This document shows, in pieces, positions 16,656 to 25,659 of a stretch of 64,000 nucleotides of DNA. Numbering within the stretch: the first letter of the stretch is position 1; the number at the start of each line of letters is the position of its first letter. A program made the position numbers and the translations under genes. Location of the stretch: assembly GCA_025928545.1 (NCBI GenBank), contig JAICJH010000013.1, positions 1 through 64,000 on the forward strand. The letters are read 5' to 3'. This DNA is from Bryobacteraceae bacterium. GTDB lineage: Bacteria > Acidobacteriota > Terriglobia > Bryobacterales > Bryobacteraceae. The notes under the pieces are model-generated. The model was not told where the DNA came from. It made no database searches and saw only the letters and a list, made by a program, of their open reading frames with translations.

Positions 16656-17759
16656 ATGGAAGCGATGCGACTGGTTCGTCGTCTTGCCATCCTCTCACTA
16701 ATCTGCGGTGCGGCCTTCGCCCAATCGACACCGGCCACCGGCCTGGAAGCCGTAGTCGCCACCGATCTCGGCACTTTCCGCTTCGAGTTCATGCCGGAAA
16801 AAGCGCCCAAACATGTCGATCAATTCATCCGGCTTGCTCGCCAGAACTACTACGATGGCAGCGCCTTCTTCCGTGTCTTCGCCAACGGCCTGATTCAGGG
16901 CGGCGATCCGCTTCTCAAAGATCCCAAAACACCCCGCAATCTTTGGGGCACCGGCGGCCTCAGCCTTCTGGCCTCCGAATTCAGTGACGTGAAACACGAA
17001 CGCGGAATCATCTCCACCGTCAGCATTCCGAACAAGCCCGATAGCGACGGCGCTCAGTTCTTCGTGTGTGTGTCACCCCAACCCGCGCTCGATGGCAAGT
17101 ATTCGGTGTTTGGCCGCGTTACCGAAGGCATGGCCGTTGTAGAGGCCATTTCGCGCGTGCCGGCCGGGCCGGATCAGATGACCGCGACGCCGGTAATAAT
17201 CCGGAAAGTCACCATCGAACCAAAGAAGACCGAGCCGTTTGCGGATACCCCTGTGAGCGAATTGCACCGCACCGTCACCATGAAGACCACACTCGGCACG
17301 ATCCGCATTGAAATGAAACCCGAATGGGCCCCGAATCATGTTCGCAACTTTCTCATGCTCACCGAAACCGGCTGGTTTAACGGAACGGCGTTTCACCGTA
17401 TCGTCAAAGGCTTCGTCGCGCAAGGCGGCATGGGTGACGCGCGCCGGACTGGCGCGGGCCAGCCCGCTGAACAGCCTGGCGACCGTTGGGTTCACAATCT
17501 CAAAGGCGAATTTCGCGATGACGTGAAGCATGAGCGCGGAATCGTCTCCATGGCTCGCGGCGATGACCCAGATTCGGCGTCCACCTCGTTCTTCCTCATG
17601 TTGGGGGCGGCGCCGCATCTCGATGGCCAATACTCGGCGTTCGGCAGGATTATCGAAGGCATGGAGGTTCTCGATGCGTTCGACAAGCTGGAATTAAACG
17701 GCGAAGCACCCGCGAATCGCGTGGAAGTGATCACCGCAACCATCGACCCGAAACAATAG
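16656..17759 (+). CDS. Exported peptidyl-prolyl isomerase with two tandem cyclophilin domains
   Basis: 367 aa. Signal peptide at residues 1-23 (LAILSLICGAAFAQ). Domain 1 at about 30-185 has 'FRFEFMPEKAPKHVDQFIRL', 'GSAFFRV', 'IQGGDPL' and 'GAQFFVCVSPQPALDGKYSVFGRV'. Domain 2 at about 205-365 has 'IRIEMKPEWAPNHVRNFL', 'GTAFHRIVKGFVAQGG', 'STSFFLMLGAAPHLDGQYSAFGRI'. Both keep the core Phe and Gln residues; the catalytic Arg is clear in domain 2 (HRI) and also present as FRV in domain 1. Proline isomerisation of envelope proteins is expected. ATG 16656 has GGAG upstream. Divergent from parA. Confidence 0.9.
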   Translation: MEAMRLVRRLAILSLICGAAFAQSTPATGLEAVVATDLGTFRFEFMPEKAPKHVDQFIRLARQNYYDGSAFFRVFANGLIQGGDPLLKDPKTPRNLWGTGGLSLLASEFSDVKHERGIISTVSIPNKPDSDGAQFFVCVSPQPALDGKYSVFGRVTEGMAVVEAISRVPAGPDQMTATPVIIRKVTIEPKKTEPFADTPVSELHRTVTMKTTLGTIRIEMKPEWAPNHVRNFLMLTETGWFNGTAFHRIVKGFVAQGGMGDARRTGAGQPAEQPGDRWVHNLKGEFRDDVKHERGIVSMARGDDPDSASTSFFLMLGAAPHLDGQYSAFGRIIEGMEVLDAFDKLELNGEAPANRVEVITATIDPKQ

Positions 17760-17785
17760 ACCGTCGACGCCGCATTACCCCTTCG

Positions 17786-17791
17786 TAAACT
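17786..17791 (+). promoter_or_regulatory. -10 box TAAACT 8 nt before htpG start (leaderless candidate)
   Basis: TAAACT, then GGTTGTTT, then ATG 17800. No SD and no CIRCE-type inverted repeat is seen in the 40-nt gap to the upstream gene. Confidence 0.4.
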
Positions 17792-17799
17792 GGTTGTTT

Positions 17800-19662
17800 A
17801 TGGAAAAACTGGAATTTCAAACTGAAGTCAATCAACTGCTTCAGTTGATTATTCATTCGCTGTATTCGCATCGCGAAATCTTTCTTCGCGAACTGGTTTC
17901 AAATTCTTCAGATGCCCTGGACAAGCTGAAGTATCTGAACCTGACCACGGAGCCTTACAAGTCGCTCACATTCGATCCCCGGATCGATCTGGAACTCGAC
18001 GAAAAGGAAAGCACCCTCACGGTCGCAGATACCGGCGTTGGCATGAACCACGACGATCTCGTGGCCCATCTGGGGACGATCGCGCGGTCCGGCACAAAGA
18101 ACTTCCTCGCCGGTCTTTCAGGCGATGCCCGGCGCGATTCCAATCTCATCGGCCAGTTCGGAGTCGGCTTTTACAGCGCGTTCATGGTGGCCGACAAAGT
18201 GGTGGTCATATCGCGCAAGGCTGGCGAAGACGAGGCCTGGAAGTGGACCAGCGATGGCAAGACCGGCTTCGAAATCGAGCCCGCCGAACGTACCGTTGCC
18301 GGCACCACGGTCACCCTGCACTTCAACGAAGAGGGCAAGGAATACGCCAACAGCTACAAGCTCCGCGAAATAGTCAAGAAATATTCCAACCACATTGCAT
18401 TCCCGATCTTCCTGACCGCCGACAAGCACGAGTGGGATCCCGAAGAAAAGAAGTCCGTCCAAAAGCGTACTACGGAGCAGATTAACTCCGCCAGCGCCAT
18501 GTGGACTCGCCCCAAAAGCGAGTTGAAGGACGAAGATTACCGCGAAATGTACAAGACCATTTCGGGCGATCCGGAAGATCCGCTCTTTTGGTTTCACACC
18601 AAAGCGGAAGGTACTTCGGAATACACCACCCTGTTCTTCGTGCCGTCGCACGCCCCCATGGATATGTACCAGGCGGATTACCGGCCTGGCGTCAAGCTTT
18701 TCGTGAAGCGCGTCTTTATCACCGACGATGCGAAAGAACTGATGCCCGGCTACCTGCGATTCCTGCGCGGGATTATCGACAGCGAAGACCTGCCGCTCAA
18801 TGTCAGCCGCGAAATCCTTCAGCAGAACAAGATTCTGAGTAACATCCGCACCGCCAGCGTCAAGAAGGTTTTGTCGGAACTGAAAGCGATTGCATCCGGC
18901 AAGCCGGAAGAGTATCTGAAGTTCATCGACCAGTTCAATCGCCCGCTGAAAGAAGGTCTCTACGGCGATTTCCTGAATCGCGAAACACTGCTGGATCTGA
19001 TCCGCGTAAAGTCCACCAAAGTCGAAGGCTGGACCAGTCTGGCTGACGTGAAGTCCCGTATGCAGGAAGACCAAAAAGGCATGTACTACATCATGGGCGG
19101 CGCGGAAGCTCTGTTGCGGACGTCGCCGTTGCTGGAGATTTATCGCCGGAAAGATATCGAAGTGATCATCCTCGACGACGAAATCGATGAGATCGTGTTC
19201 TCCGGCGTTGACAAGTACCAGGACATCGAACTCAAGGCCGTTAACAAGACTTCTACCAGCGAGGACTTCAAGGATGAGTCCGATTCCGGGAAGAGCGATG
19301 CCGTCAAACCGCTGCTGGAAAAAATCAAGGCGGTGCTGGGCGCAAGCGTAAAGGATGTACGCGCGTCAATGCGACTGGCCGACAGCCCCTCCTGCGTCGT
19401 ACTGGACGAAGATGAGCCATCGCTCAAGATGCAGCAGATGATGAAGGCGATGGGCCAGAAGCTGCCGGACATCAAACCCGTTCTCGAGATCAACCCCGAT
19501 CACGAGATCGTGAAGAAGCTCGAAGCGGCGACCGATGATGCCCTGGTGGGTGACGCGGCCTGGCTCCTGCTCGAACAGGCGCTTCTGATTGAGGGCGTCC
19601 CGGTGGAAAATCCCGGAGTGTTCGTGCAGCGCCTGAACAGAGTGCTGAGCCGCGCTGTTTAG
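17800..19662 (+). CDS. htpG: Molecular chaperone HtpG (bacterial Hsp90)
   Basis: 620 aa, normal length. GHKL ATPase domain with 'LVSNSSDALDKLKYL', 'DTGVGM' at about 78-83 and 'GQFGVGFYSAF' at about 117-127. The middle domain contains 'LFVKRVFI' and 'LNVSREILQQN', and the C-terminal dimerisation domain ends at 620. It is an ATP-dependent chaperone in the cytosol. ATG 17800 is preferred to TTG 17794. Located after a periplasmic foldase but with a separate promoter. A 4-nt overlap exists with the convergent downstream gene at 19659-19662. Confidence 0.97.
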   Translation: MEKLEFQTEVNQLLQLIIHSLYSHREIFLRELVSNSSDALDKLKYLNLTTEPYKSLTFDPRIDLELDEKESTLTVADTGVGMNHDDLVAHLGTIARSGTKNFLAGLSGDARRDSNLIGQFGVGFYSAFMVADKVVVISRKAGEDEAWKWTSDGKTGFEIEPAERTVAGTTVTLHFNEEGKEYANSYKLREIVKKYSNHIAFPIFLTADKHEWDPEEKKSVQKRTTEQINSASAMWTRPKSELKDEDYREMYKTISGDPEDPLFWFHTKAEGTSEYTTLFFVPSHAPMDMYQADYRPGVKLFVKRVFITDDAKELMPGYLRFLRGIIDSEDLPLNVSREILQQNKILSNIRTASVKKVLSELKAIASGKPEEYLKFIDQFNRPLKEGLYGDFLNRETLLDLIRVKSTKVEGWTSLADVKSRMQEDQKGMYYIMGGAEALLRTSPLLEIYRRKDIEVIILDDEIDEIVFSGVDKYQDIELKAVNKTSTSEDFKDESDSGKSDAVKPLLEKIKAVLGASVKDVRASMRLADSPSCVVLDEDEPSLKMQQMMKAMGQKLPDIKPVLEINPDHEIVKKLEAATDDALVGDAAWLLLEQALLIEGVPVENPGVFVQRLNRVLSRAV

Positions 19663-20678
19663 CCGCCACTGATCCACGAAGCAATCCGGCGCATCGCCAC
19701 ACAACTGGCCCATGACGTCAGATTAATCAGGTCGCGATCGAGCGGCTGGTGAGACCGGAAATCGCTCACCAGCCCTTCGTCTACTTGCCAGGAAGCGCGT
19801 GCCGTCATCAGCGCGAGCCGGGCCGCTGGCCGCAGATCCGGGCCCAGGCGGGCGACAGCTTCTTCGAGCCATGCACGGCCGAGTTCCGGCGTCTCGCCGC
19901 GCCAGCGCCCGACATGCTCTTCAATCGTTTCGCGCACCCGCGCATCGACGCTTTCGATGCCGGCCTCTCCCGCCGCCGCAATCAATCGCAGAAATCCACC
20001 CGCGATATGAGGATCCGGAGCAGCCCAGGCGAATTCAGCCGGCAGCGGAACATCCGGCGCGGCATTCAGAAAATCGCCGGGAACGATGATCTGGTTGGCA
20101 AGCCGCCCACGCAACACTCTTCCGGAAACGCGCGTGACTACGTCTTTCATCCACCCGTCGCCACTCACCAACAACGGCGAGCCTTCCAGAAACACGTTGG
20201 CCATCCGATTCAAGTAGTGAAAGCAGAGAGCTGTCCCGGCCATCAACGGAAGTTCATGTGCGGCAAACGGCGGTATGGCCAAAATCTCCGATCCCGGCCT
20301 CAGCGTTGCGGCGCCCCAATCTCTGATCGGCGCGGCTTCGGTTTCATCCGGAAATCCGTGGCTGTGCAGCATCGAAGAATGGATGTCCAGACAATACGGG
20401 CACGTATTCAGTCGCGACACGGCCGCCGCCACAACTTCTCCCAGAGATCGGCGTCCGCGGCCCGCCGCAAGGCATTCGCGGGCGGCGCTCCACACGCCTG
20501 TCATCAATTGCGGATTGGAAAGATGCACGGTGACGGGCGGACCCACGACGAAATCCCGCTCCATCTGCCCCAGTGCCGCCCGAGCCAGACCGTAGGCGCG
20601 CCGATAGTTGAGCGGCTCCAGGTATCGGACCTGTAGCGGCGCGATTCTGTGAAAGAGAATGTTATCGAGCAGCCGCAA
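19659..20678 (-). CDS. AhpD/carboxymuconolactone-decarboxylase-like protein
   Basis: 339 aa. The CxxC motif in 'NTCPYCLDIHSSMLHSHG' (about residues 93-109) is the AhpD-type redox centre, with the His three residues after the second Cys that is typical of alkylhydroperoxidase-like proteins. The rest is helical; the family usually runs 150-200 aa, so this is a long, possibly double-domain version with only one active site. It may act in peroxide or redox chemistry, but substrate and partner are unknown. The start overlaps the end of the cyclase gene by 17 nt, so they share an operon. Confidence 0.75.
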   Translation of the reverse strand: MRLLDNILFHRIAPLQVRYLEPLNYRRAYGLARAALGQMERDFVVGPPVTVHLSNPQLMTGVWSAARECLAAGRGRRSLGEVVAAAVSRLNTCPYCLDIHSSMLHSHGFPDETEAAPIRDWGAATLRPGSEILAIPPFAAHELPLMAGTALCFHYLNRMANVFLEGSPLLVSGDGWMKDVVTRVSGRVLRGRLANQIIVPGDFLNAAPDVPLPAEFAWAAPDPHIAGGFLRLIAAAGEAGIESVDARVRETIEEHVGRWRGETPELGRAWLEEAVARLGPDLRPAARLALMTARASWQVDEGLVSDFRSHQPLDRDLINLTSWASCVAMRRIASWISGG

Positions 20679-21810
20679 ACTTCACGTCCGGAGCCGCGGG
20701 GCGGTCCGCGGGCGGGCTCTTCTGGAAGTACACATCGTAGCGGCGCGCGAACTCCGCGGGGACCGCCAGCCTCGGTAGTATGCCCTTCACCAGATACATA
20801 TCGACTTCGCGTTTATCTTTTGTAAGAATCTTCCCTCTGGGCTCGCATTCGAAGAAATCCTTAACGCGCGAATAAGTCCGTTCCGAAATATTCACCCGGT
20901 TGGCAACGCCGCTCGATTCCATGCGCGAGCTGAAATTTACGGTATCGCCCCAGATGTCGAATGCGAACTTCAGAGTGCCCACCACCCCCGCCACCACCGG
21001 ACCGGTATGGATCCCCACCCGCATGGCCCAGTCGACGGGCACATTCCCTGGCGGCTTTTCGGCAACGAAACGCACCATCTCCAGCGCGGCTAACACCGTG
21101 TCCACCGGATGCGACGGATGACGAACCGGCATCCCGCCGATGCACATGTAACTGTCACCCACGGTTTTCATCTTCTCCAGGCCATGGCGTTTTGTGATTT
21201 CATCGAAGGCCGTGAAGTATTCGTTGAGCAGCGACACCAGATCCTCTGCTGCCAGTTTCTCGGCTGACGTCGTGAAACCGACGAAGTCCGTGAACATGAC
21301 CGTCACATCTTCGAAGTATTTCGGACTCACGAGACCCTTAAACTGCAGTTCGTGAGCTACCTCGGCGGGAAGTATGTTCAGGAGCAGACCTTCGGCGCGG
21401 TGGCGCTCGTCTTCCAGCCGGTGGTTGGACACCTCCAGTTCCTTCTGGCGCGAAATCGCCTCGGCCTGGCTCCTCTTGGTACGGGCGGAAAGTTCGCTCG
21501 CCAGCACAGCGGTTGCAAGAAACGCAATCAGATCGATCCAGTCGTCAATGTGATCTATCTCGAATGAACCGACCGGCGGCACGAAGTAGTAATCCAGCAC
21601 CGCCGTGGCCGTCAGGGCTCCAGCAATCGCCTCCGGCAGGCCCCACCAGATGGCGGCGCAGAGAATCGCGAGCATGAATATGATCGCCGCAGCCGTGTCG
21701 CTGCCCAGTTTGAGCCCAAGCAACACAGCCGCTATCGCGCCAATCCCGCCCGCCGTGGCGATCGAGCGCATCGTACGAAGCAGCACCTGTTTCGGCCTCA
21801 TTAGCTTCAT
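20662..21810 (-). CDS. Membrane adenylate cyclase with KdpD-like (DUF4118) domain
   Basis: 382 aa. Three or four TM helices at about residues 15-105, the KdpD-type DUF4118 module with 'DYYFVPPVGSFEI'. A coiled coil lies at about 110-145 and a class III cyclase domain at about 168-330. Metal-binding Asp in 'MFTDFVGF' and 'TVGDSYMC'; Lys in 'KMKTVGDS' and Asp in 'FDIWGDTVN' fit ATP. I chose ATG 21810 because TATAGT lies 7 nt before it. A TTG at 21861 that overlaps the Fpg stop (TTGA) is the alternative and would add 17 residues. Second cyclase of the window. Confidence 0.9.
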   Translation of the reverse strand: MKLMRPKQVLLRTMRSIATAGGIGAIAAVLLGLKLGSDTAAAIIFMLAILCAAIWWGLPEAIAGALTATAVLDYYFVPPVGSFEIDHIDDWIDLIAFLATAVLASELSARTKRSQAEAISRQKELEVSNHRLEDERHRAEGLLLNILPAEVAHELQFKGLVSPKYFEDVTVMFTDFVGFTTSAEKLAAEDLVSLLNEYFTAFDEITKRHGLEKMKTVGDSYMCIGGMPVRHPSHPVDTVLAALEMVRFVAEKPPGNVPVDWAMRVGIHTGPVVAGVVGTLKFAFDIWGDTVNFSSRMESSGVANRVNISERTYSRVKDFFECEPRGKILTKDKREVDMYLVKGILPRLAVPAEFARRYDVYFQKSPPADRPAAPDVKFAAAR

Positions 21811-21817
21811 GGCCAAT

Positions 21818-21823
21818 ACTATA
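21818..21823 (-). promoter_or_regulatory. -10 box TATAGT 7 nt before cyclase ATG
   Basis: Minus strand: TATAGT, ATTGGCC, ATG. It lies inside the gap between the fpg stop and this ATG, so the cyclase may have its own leaderless promoter. Confidence 0.45.
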
Positions 21824-21857
21824 GCGCCGAAGGTAACAAGACGCACATGTGAGTCAA

Positions 21858-22757
21858 TCAATGGCGCTTGAGCGACTCTAATTCTTCGAGGGACTTAGGC
21901 CAGTCTTTCCCCAACAAGCGCGAAAGTCCGCGATCCGCCAGCAGCTTTCCGCCCGTCTGACATTCCGTGCAATAGTTTGTTTCGTTTCCGGAATAACGGA
22001 TTCTCTGGACGGGGCGGCCGCACACCGGACATGGCAGTCCGTATCGCCCGTGCACCGCCATGTCGCTTCGGAATGCCGTCACCTTTTCCGGGAAACCGCT
22101 GCCCGCTTCGGCTCGCAATTTGTCGATCCAGAACCGCAGAACAGCGCGCGTCTCGTGGAAAAGCCGAGACCACTCCTCCGGCGTCACTTTATTCGTGAGT
22201 TGAATCGGCGAGAGTTTCGCGGCGTGCAGGATTTCGTCCGAATACGCGTTCCCTATGCCGCTGAGAATTCGCGGATCGGTGAGCGCCCGCTTCAGGGTGT
22301 GATTCTCCCTGGTCATGAGGTCCCGGAAGGTCGCTTCCGTGATCTGAAAAACATCCGCTCCGCCAGGATCCACCGCCAGCATTTCCGCTTCACTGCCGAA
22401 GAACTGGAGCGATGCGCGCCGCATGGACCCAGCCTCGGTCAGTAAGAGCGACCCCTCCGGGAAATCGAAAGCGGCCAGCCGATTCTTTCCGCTCAGCTTG
22501 ATTCCTGGCTCCTTCCAGTGCAGCCGGCCAGCGATCATGAGGTGCAGCACCAGCCACAAGTCGCCTTCAAATTCGACTGCGATCCGCTTCCCCACCCGGC
22601 GAAGCGAGAGCACCTTCTTCCCCTCAAACGCGGCAGGCGGCGGAGTAACGCTTCGCAGCAGAAAAGGGCTGGCAATCCGAATCTTCGTCAGCGATTGTCC
22701 CGCAATCCGCTTTTCCACCGCCCAAAGATACGTCTCGACATCCGGTAATTCCGGCAT
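21858..22757 (-). CDS. mutM: Formamidopyrimidine-DNA glycosylase / endonuclease VIII family
   Basis: 299 aa. It starts MPELPDVE, so after Met removal the catalytic Pro and Glu of the Fpg/Nei family are in place. A helix-two-turn-helix region ('DPRILSGIGNAYSDEIL') and a C-terminal zinc finger with Cys pairs 'CPVCG' and 'CTECQ' are intact. It excises oxidised bases (8-oxoG, FaPy or oxidised pyrimidines) and nicks at AP sites. About 27 residues extend past the finger. The open frame continues upstream to 23132, but the family N-terminus and RBS AGAGGAC fix the start at 22757. Fpg versus Nei is not certain. Confidence 0.92.
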   Translation of the reverse strand: MPELPDVETYLWAVEKRIAGQSLTKIRIASPFLLRSVTPPPAAFEGKKVLSLRRVGKRIAVEFEGDLWLVLHLMIAGRLHWKEPGIKLSGKNRLAAFDFPEGSLLLTEAGSMRRASLQFFGSEAEMLAVDPGGADVFQITEATFRDLMTRENHTLKRALTDPRILSGIGNAYSDEILHAAKLSPIQLTNKVTPEEWSRLFHETRAVLRFWIDKLRAEAGSGFPEKVTAFRSDMAVHGRYGLPCPVCGRPVQRIRYSGNETNYCTECQTGGKLLADRGLSRLLGKDWPKSLEELESLKRH

Positions 22758-22802
22758 CCGGTCCTCTTTTGCCCGATCAAATGATAACCTGAAACCGTCA
22801 CT

Positions 22803-22976
22803 ATGAGAGATCCCGCGCTGGTGGAAGAAGATCTGATAGAAATCGCGTCTATCGCCGACGACCTGACGAAATTCGAAAGAATTGTCACCTGGTGCACCAT
22901 TCATCCCGATGAAGTGCCGTTTGCGCTGAAGATCCTGATGAATCGCAGTCACCCGCCCAAGCCGCCGCAGGATTAG
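22803..22976 (+). CDS. Small acidic protein of unknown function (57 aa)
   Basis: 57 aa from ATG 22803 to TAG 22974-22976. The product starts MRDPALVEEDLIEIASIADD, is mainly helical by appearance, and ends in a His/Pro/Lys tail (HPPKPPQD). I do not recognise the family. It is divergent from the glycosylase (45 nt between starts) and 34 nt upstream of the sugar dehydrogenase. No strong SD is visible. It is supported by clean codon use and a fit into an otherwise empty gap, so the call is moderate. Confidence 0.45.
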   Translation: MRDPALVEEDLIEIASIADDLTKFERIVTWCTIHPDEVPFALKILMNRSHPPKPPQD

Positions 22977-22998
22977 CCGCCGTGCTGCCGCACGGGAG

Positions 22999-23004
22999 TA
23001 CAAT
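22999..23004 (+). promoter_or_regulatory. -10 box TACAAT 6 nt before sugar dehydrogenase ATG (leaderless candidate)
   Basis: TACAAT, CTCCAC, ATG 23011. A 6-nt spacer is exactly what a transcript starting on the A of ATG would need. Confidence 0.5.
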
Positions 23005-23010
23005 CTCCAC

Positions 23011-24654
23011 ATGCGCTTTTTGTTTCTGCCCCTGCTCGCCTGCCTAACCTTCTCCGGGTTTGCCGGGGCCGCCGCCGCGCCTGAAATTACGCTTGAAATT
23101 CGCGACTTCGCCACGATGCCGATGACCGGCAAAGTGGATGGAAAAGGTCAGGTGATGGGCCTTCTCGCCAGAGCCAACTTCATGCGCGAAGAACCCGGTG
23201 GCGCCAAGAACCGGATCTTTGTCAACGACCTGAACGGGCCGCTCTACATCCTGGATAAGCAGAGCGGAAAGTTCACCACCTATCTGAATTTCAACGGGCG
23301 CGATGGCCAGCCCGGACTCTTTCGCCGGCTTCCAACAGAGAGCGGCTTCGCCAACGGCTTCATCTGCTTCACCTTCGATCCCGACTACGCGCACAACGGC
23401 AGGTTTTATACCATCCACCTCGAAGATCCCGAAGCGCCGGGCTCCGCCATGCCGGACAACACCAACTTCCCCGGCCTTCATCTCGATAAACCCACAGCCT
23501 ACGAACTCACGCCCGCGATCCAGACGCCCGGACCTACCGTCCGCGAAGCTGTCGTCATTGAATGGACCGATACCAATACCTCGAACACCACTTTCGAAGG
23601 CACCGCCCGCGAATTGCTCCGGCTTCGCATGAACACCCAGATCCATCCAATGGGCGATCTGATGTTCAATCCAACCGCGCGCCCCGGCGATCCCGATTGG
23701 CGCGTGATGTATATCGCGTGCGGCGATGGCGGTTCGGGCGAATCGAAAAATACGGAGATGCGCTCCAACCCGCAGCGCTTGGACACAATGGTCGGTAAAA
23801 TTCTCCGAATCATCCCCGATCTCAACGACAAGAAGGATTCCAGCACCATCAGCCAGAACGGGCGCTATCGAATTCCCAACGACAATCCGTTTACGGGGAA
23901 GTCGAAGTCTGGCGTACGAGGCGAAATCTGGGCTTACGGGCTGCGCAATCCGACGCGCCTGACCTGGGATGTGGATCCGGCCAATCCGCGCGACAGTCAT
24001 CTGCTGGCGAGCGTCATCGGCCTGAACACGTGGGAAATGGTGGACGTTATTCACAAGGGCGCGAATTACGGCTACTCGCTCCGCGAAGGCAACCAGGCTC
24101 TCGAAACCGGCAACAAGCTCGCCGATTTGCCGGCCGATGACAAAATTTCAGTTCAGTTGAATGGAACCGAGACTGACGGACTGGTTACTCCGACGTATCC
24201 GGTGATTCAATACGCGCATATCAAAGGGGGCGGCGACGCCGTTTCGAGCGGCTACGTTTATCGCGGTAAAGCCATCCCGGCGCTGCAGGGCAAGTATATT
24301 TTCGGCGATATTTCGACCGGCAATGTCTGGTACGTTGATTACAAAGATATGCTGGCGCGCGACGCCGCCAAATCGAAAACACCGGCCGGCATTCCAACCG
24401 GCGAAGTACATCCAATGAAAATCCGCTGGGCAAAACCGGGCGGCGCCAGTGAAATTTACGCCTCGATGGCTCCGATTACGGAAGCCGCATATCACGCGCG
24501 GGGCGGTACTTTGCCGGGATTGCCAGGCTTCGCCAAGGTTCCCGAAGGGGGCCGCTCCGATATTCACTTCTGGGCCGATGCCAGTGGCGAACTCTACATC
24601 ATCAGCAAGAGCGACGGTATGATTCGCGCGGTCACGGGCGCTTCGGCAAAGTAG
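23011..24654 (+). CDS. PQQ-dependent soluble sugar dehydrogenase (glucose/sorbosone type)
   Basis: 547 aa. Signal peptide at residues 1-20 (LLACLTFSGFAGAAAA). A six-bladed propeller of the GSDH family with 'MYIACGDGGSGES', 'GKILRIIPD', 'EIWAYGLRNPTRLTWD', 'GANYGYSLREG', 'VSSGYVYRGKAIPALQGKYIFGD'. It oxidises aldoses or related sugars in the periplasm, passing electrons from PQQ to a carrier. The GDGG loop fits the His/Asp active-site region, but I cannot confirm the catalytic His. It is monocistronic, leaderless-type, and converges with ddl. No pqq synthesis genes are in the window. Confidence 0.88.
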   Translation: MRFLFLPLLACLTFSGFAGAAAAPEITLEIRDFATMPMTGKVDGKGQVMGLLARANFMREEPGGAKNRIFVNDLNGPLYILDKQSGKFTTYLNFNGRDGQPGLFRRLPTESGFANGFICFTFDPDYAHNGRFYTIHLEDPEAPGSAMPDNTNFPGLHLDKPTAYELTPAIQTPGPTVREAVVIEWTDTNTSNTTFEGTARELLRLRMNTQIHPMGDLMFNPTARPGDPDWRVMYIACGDGGSGESKNTEMRSNPQRLDTMVGKILRIIPDLNDKKDSSTISQNGRYRIPNDNPFTGKSKSGVRGEIWAYGLRNPTRLTWDVDPANPRDSHLLASVIGLNTWEMVDVIHKGANYGYSLREGNQALETGNKLADLPADDKISVQLNGTETDGLVTPTYPVIQYAHIKGGGDAVSSGYVYRGKAIPALQGKYIFGDISTGNVWYVDYKDMLARDAAKSKTPAGIPTGEVHPMKIRWAKPGGASEIYASMAPITEAAYHARGGTLPGLPGFAKVPEGGRSDIHFWADASGELYIISKSDGMIRAVTGASAK

Positions 24655-24672
24655 TCAAGGCCTTCCGATTAT

Positions 24673-25656
24673 CTAGCGGGTAAAGCGGGTGGCTTTCTTC
24701 TGTTCGTGGCGCTCGAGCGCCATTTCGATCAGCCGGTCGATCAGTTCGGTGTAGGGGATTCCGGTATACTCCCACATCTTCGGATACATGCTGATCGAGG
24801 TAAAGCCTGGAATCGTATTGATCTCGTTGATGTAGAGTTTGCCGGTAGAAGTTTCCCGCAGGAAATCGACCCGGCCCATACCTTCACAACCAACGGCTTT
24901 GAAACATTCGACTGCAAGACGGCGCATCTCCTCGATTTCCGCGGGTGGCAGATTGGCCGGAAGCTCGGTGCGAGCCAGGTTCAGTTCGTACTTGTCCTCG
25001 TAATCGTAGAATTCACGCGAGGGCAGGATCTCGCACGGGACGGCCGCCGCGGGGTGTTCATTTCCCAGAACGGCGCATTCGAATTCGCGGCCTTCGATGC
25101 CGCGTTCCACGACGATTTTGCGATCGAATTCGGCGGCAGTCTTCAGCGCGGCGCGGAGTTCTTCGAGATCGTGCGCTTTGGAAATACCGACCGAAGATCC
25201 GAGATTGGCCGGTTTGACAAAGATCGGGAATGGCAGCCTCGCGGCTGCCTCTTCGGCGACAACGCCGTTGGCATCGCGCTCCATCACGATCCAGTCGACT
25301 ACGGGAAGCCCCTGCTCGCGGCACACGCGTTTCATGACGTCTTTGTCCATCGAAAGCGATGAAGCGAGGACGTTTGCGCCGACGTAGGGCAAGTCCGCAA
25401 GTTCGAAAAGACCCTGCATCGTGCCATCTTCACCGAAGGTTCCGTGAAGAACGGGGAACACGACATCGATACCGGGATTCGCGCCGGGCTCCGGCTGGAT
25501 GGGGCTCGGCGACCAGTGGCCTTCTTTGTCGATCAGGAACTTCACGATCTCATAGCGATCGGGATTCATTGCCGCTATCACGGATTCGGCGGAGCGCAGC
25601 GAAATCTCGTGTTCGCCACTGCGGCCGCCGTACACCAAAGCTACGCGCGTCTTCAT
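24673..25656 (-). CDS. ddl: D-alanine--D-alanine ligase
   Basis: 327 aa. ATP-grasp enzyme joining two D-Ala for peptidoglycan precursors. 'VALVYGGRSGEHEISLRSAESV' at the N-terminus, 'VFPVLHGTFGEDGTMQGLFEL', 'FPIFVKPANLGSSVGISKA' and the C-terminal 'GMGRVDFL' / 'YINEINTIPGFTSISMYPKMWE' are family signatures including the Mg-binding Glu/Asn. Single-ligase length is normal. It is the last gene of a four-gene minus operon (isomerase-like, asnS, rocF, ddl), an unusual grouping with no other cell-wall gene. Confidence 0.96.
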   Translation of the reverse strand: MKTRVALVYGGRSGEHEISLRSAESVIAAMNPDRYEIVKFLIDKEGHWSPSPIQPEPGANPGIDVVFPVLHGTFGEDGTMQGLFELADLPYVGANVLASSLSMDKDVMKRVCREQGLPVVDWIVMERDANGVVAEEAAARLPFPIFVKPANLGSSVGISKAHDLEELRAALKTAAEFDRKIVVERGIEGREFECAVLGNEHPAAAVPCEILPSREFYDYEDKYELNLARTELPANLPPAEIEEMRRLAVECFKAVGCEGMGRVDFLRETSTGKLYINEINTIPGFTSISMYPKMWEYTGIPYTELIDRLIEMALERHEQKKATRFTR

Positions 25657-25659
25657 ATT

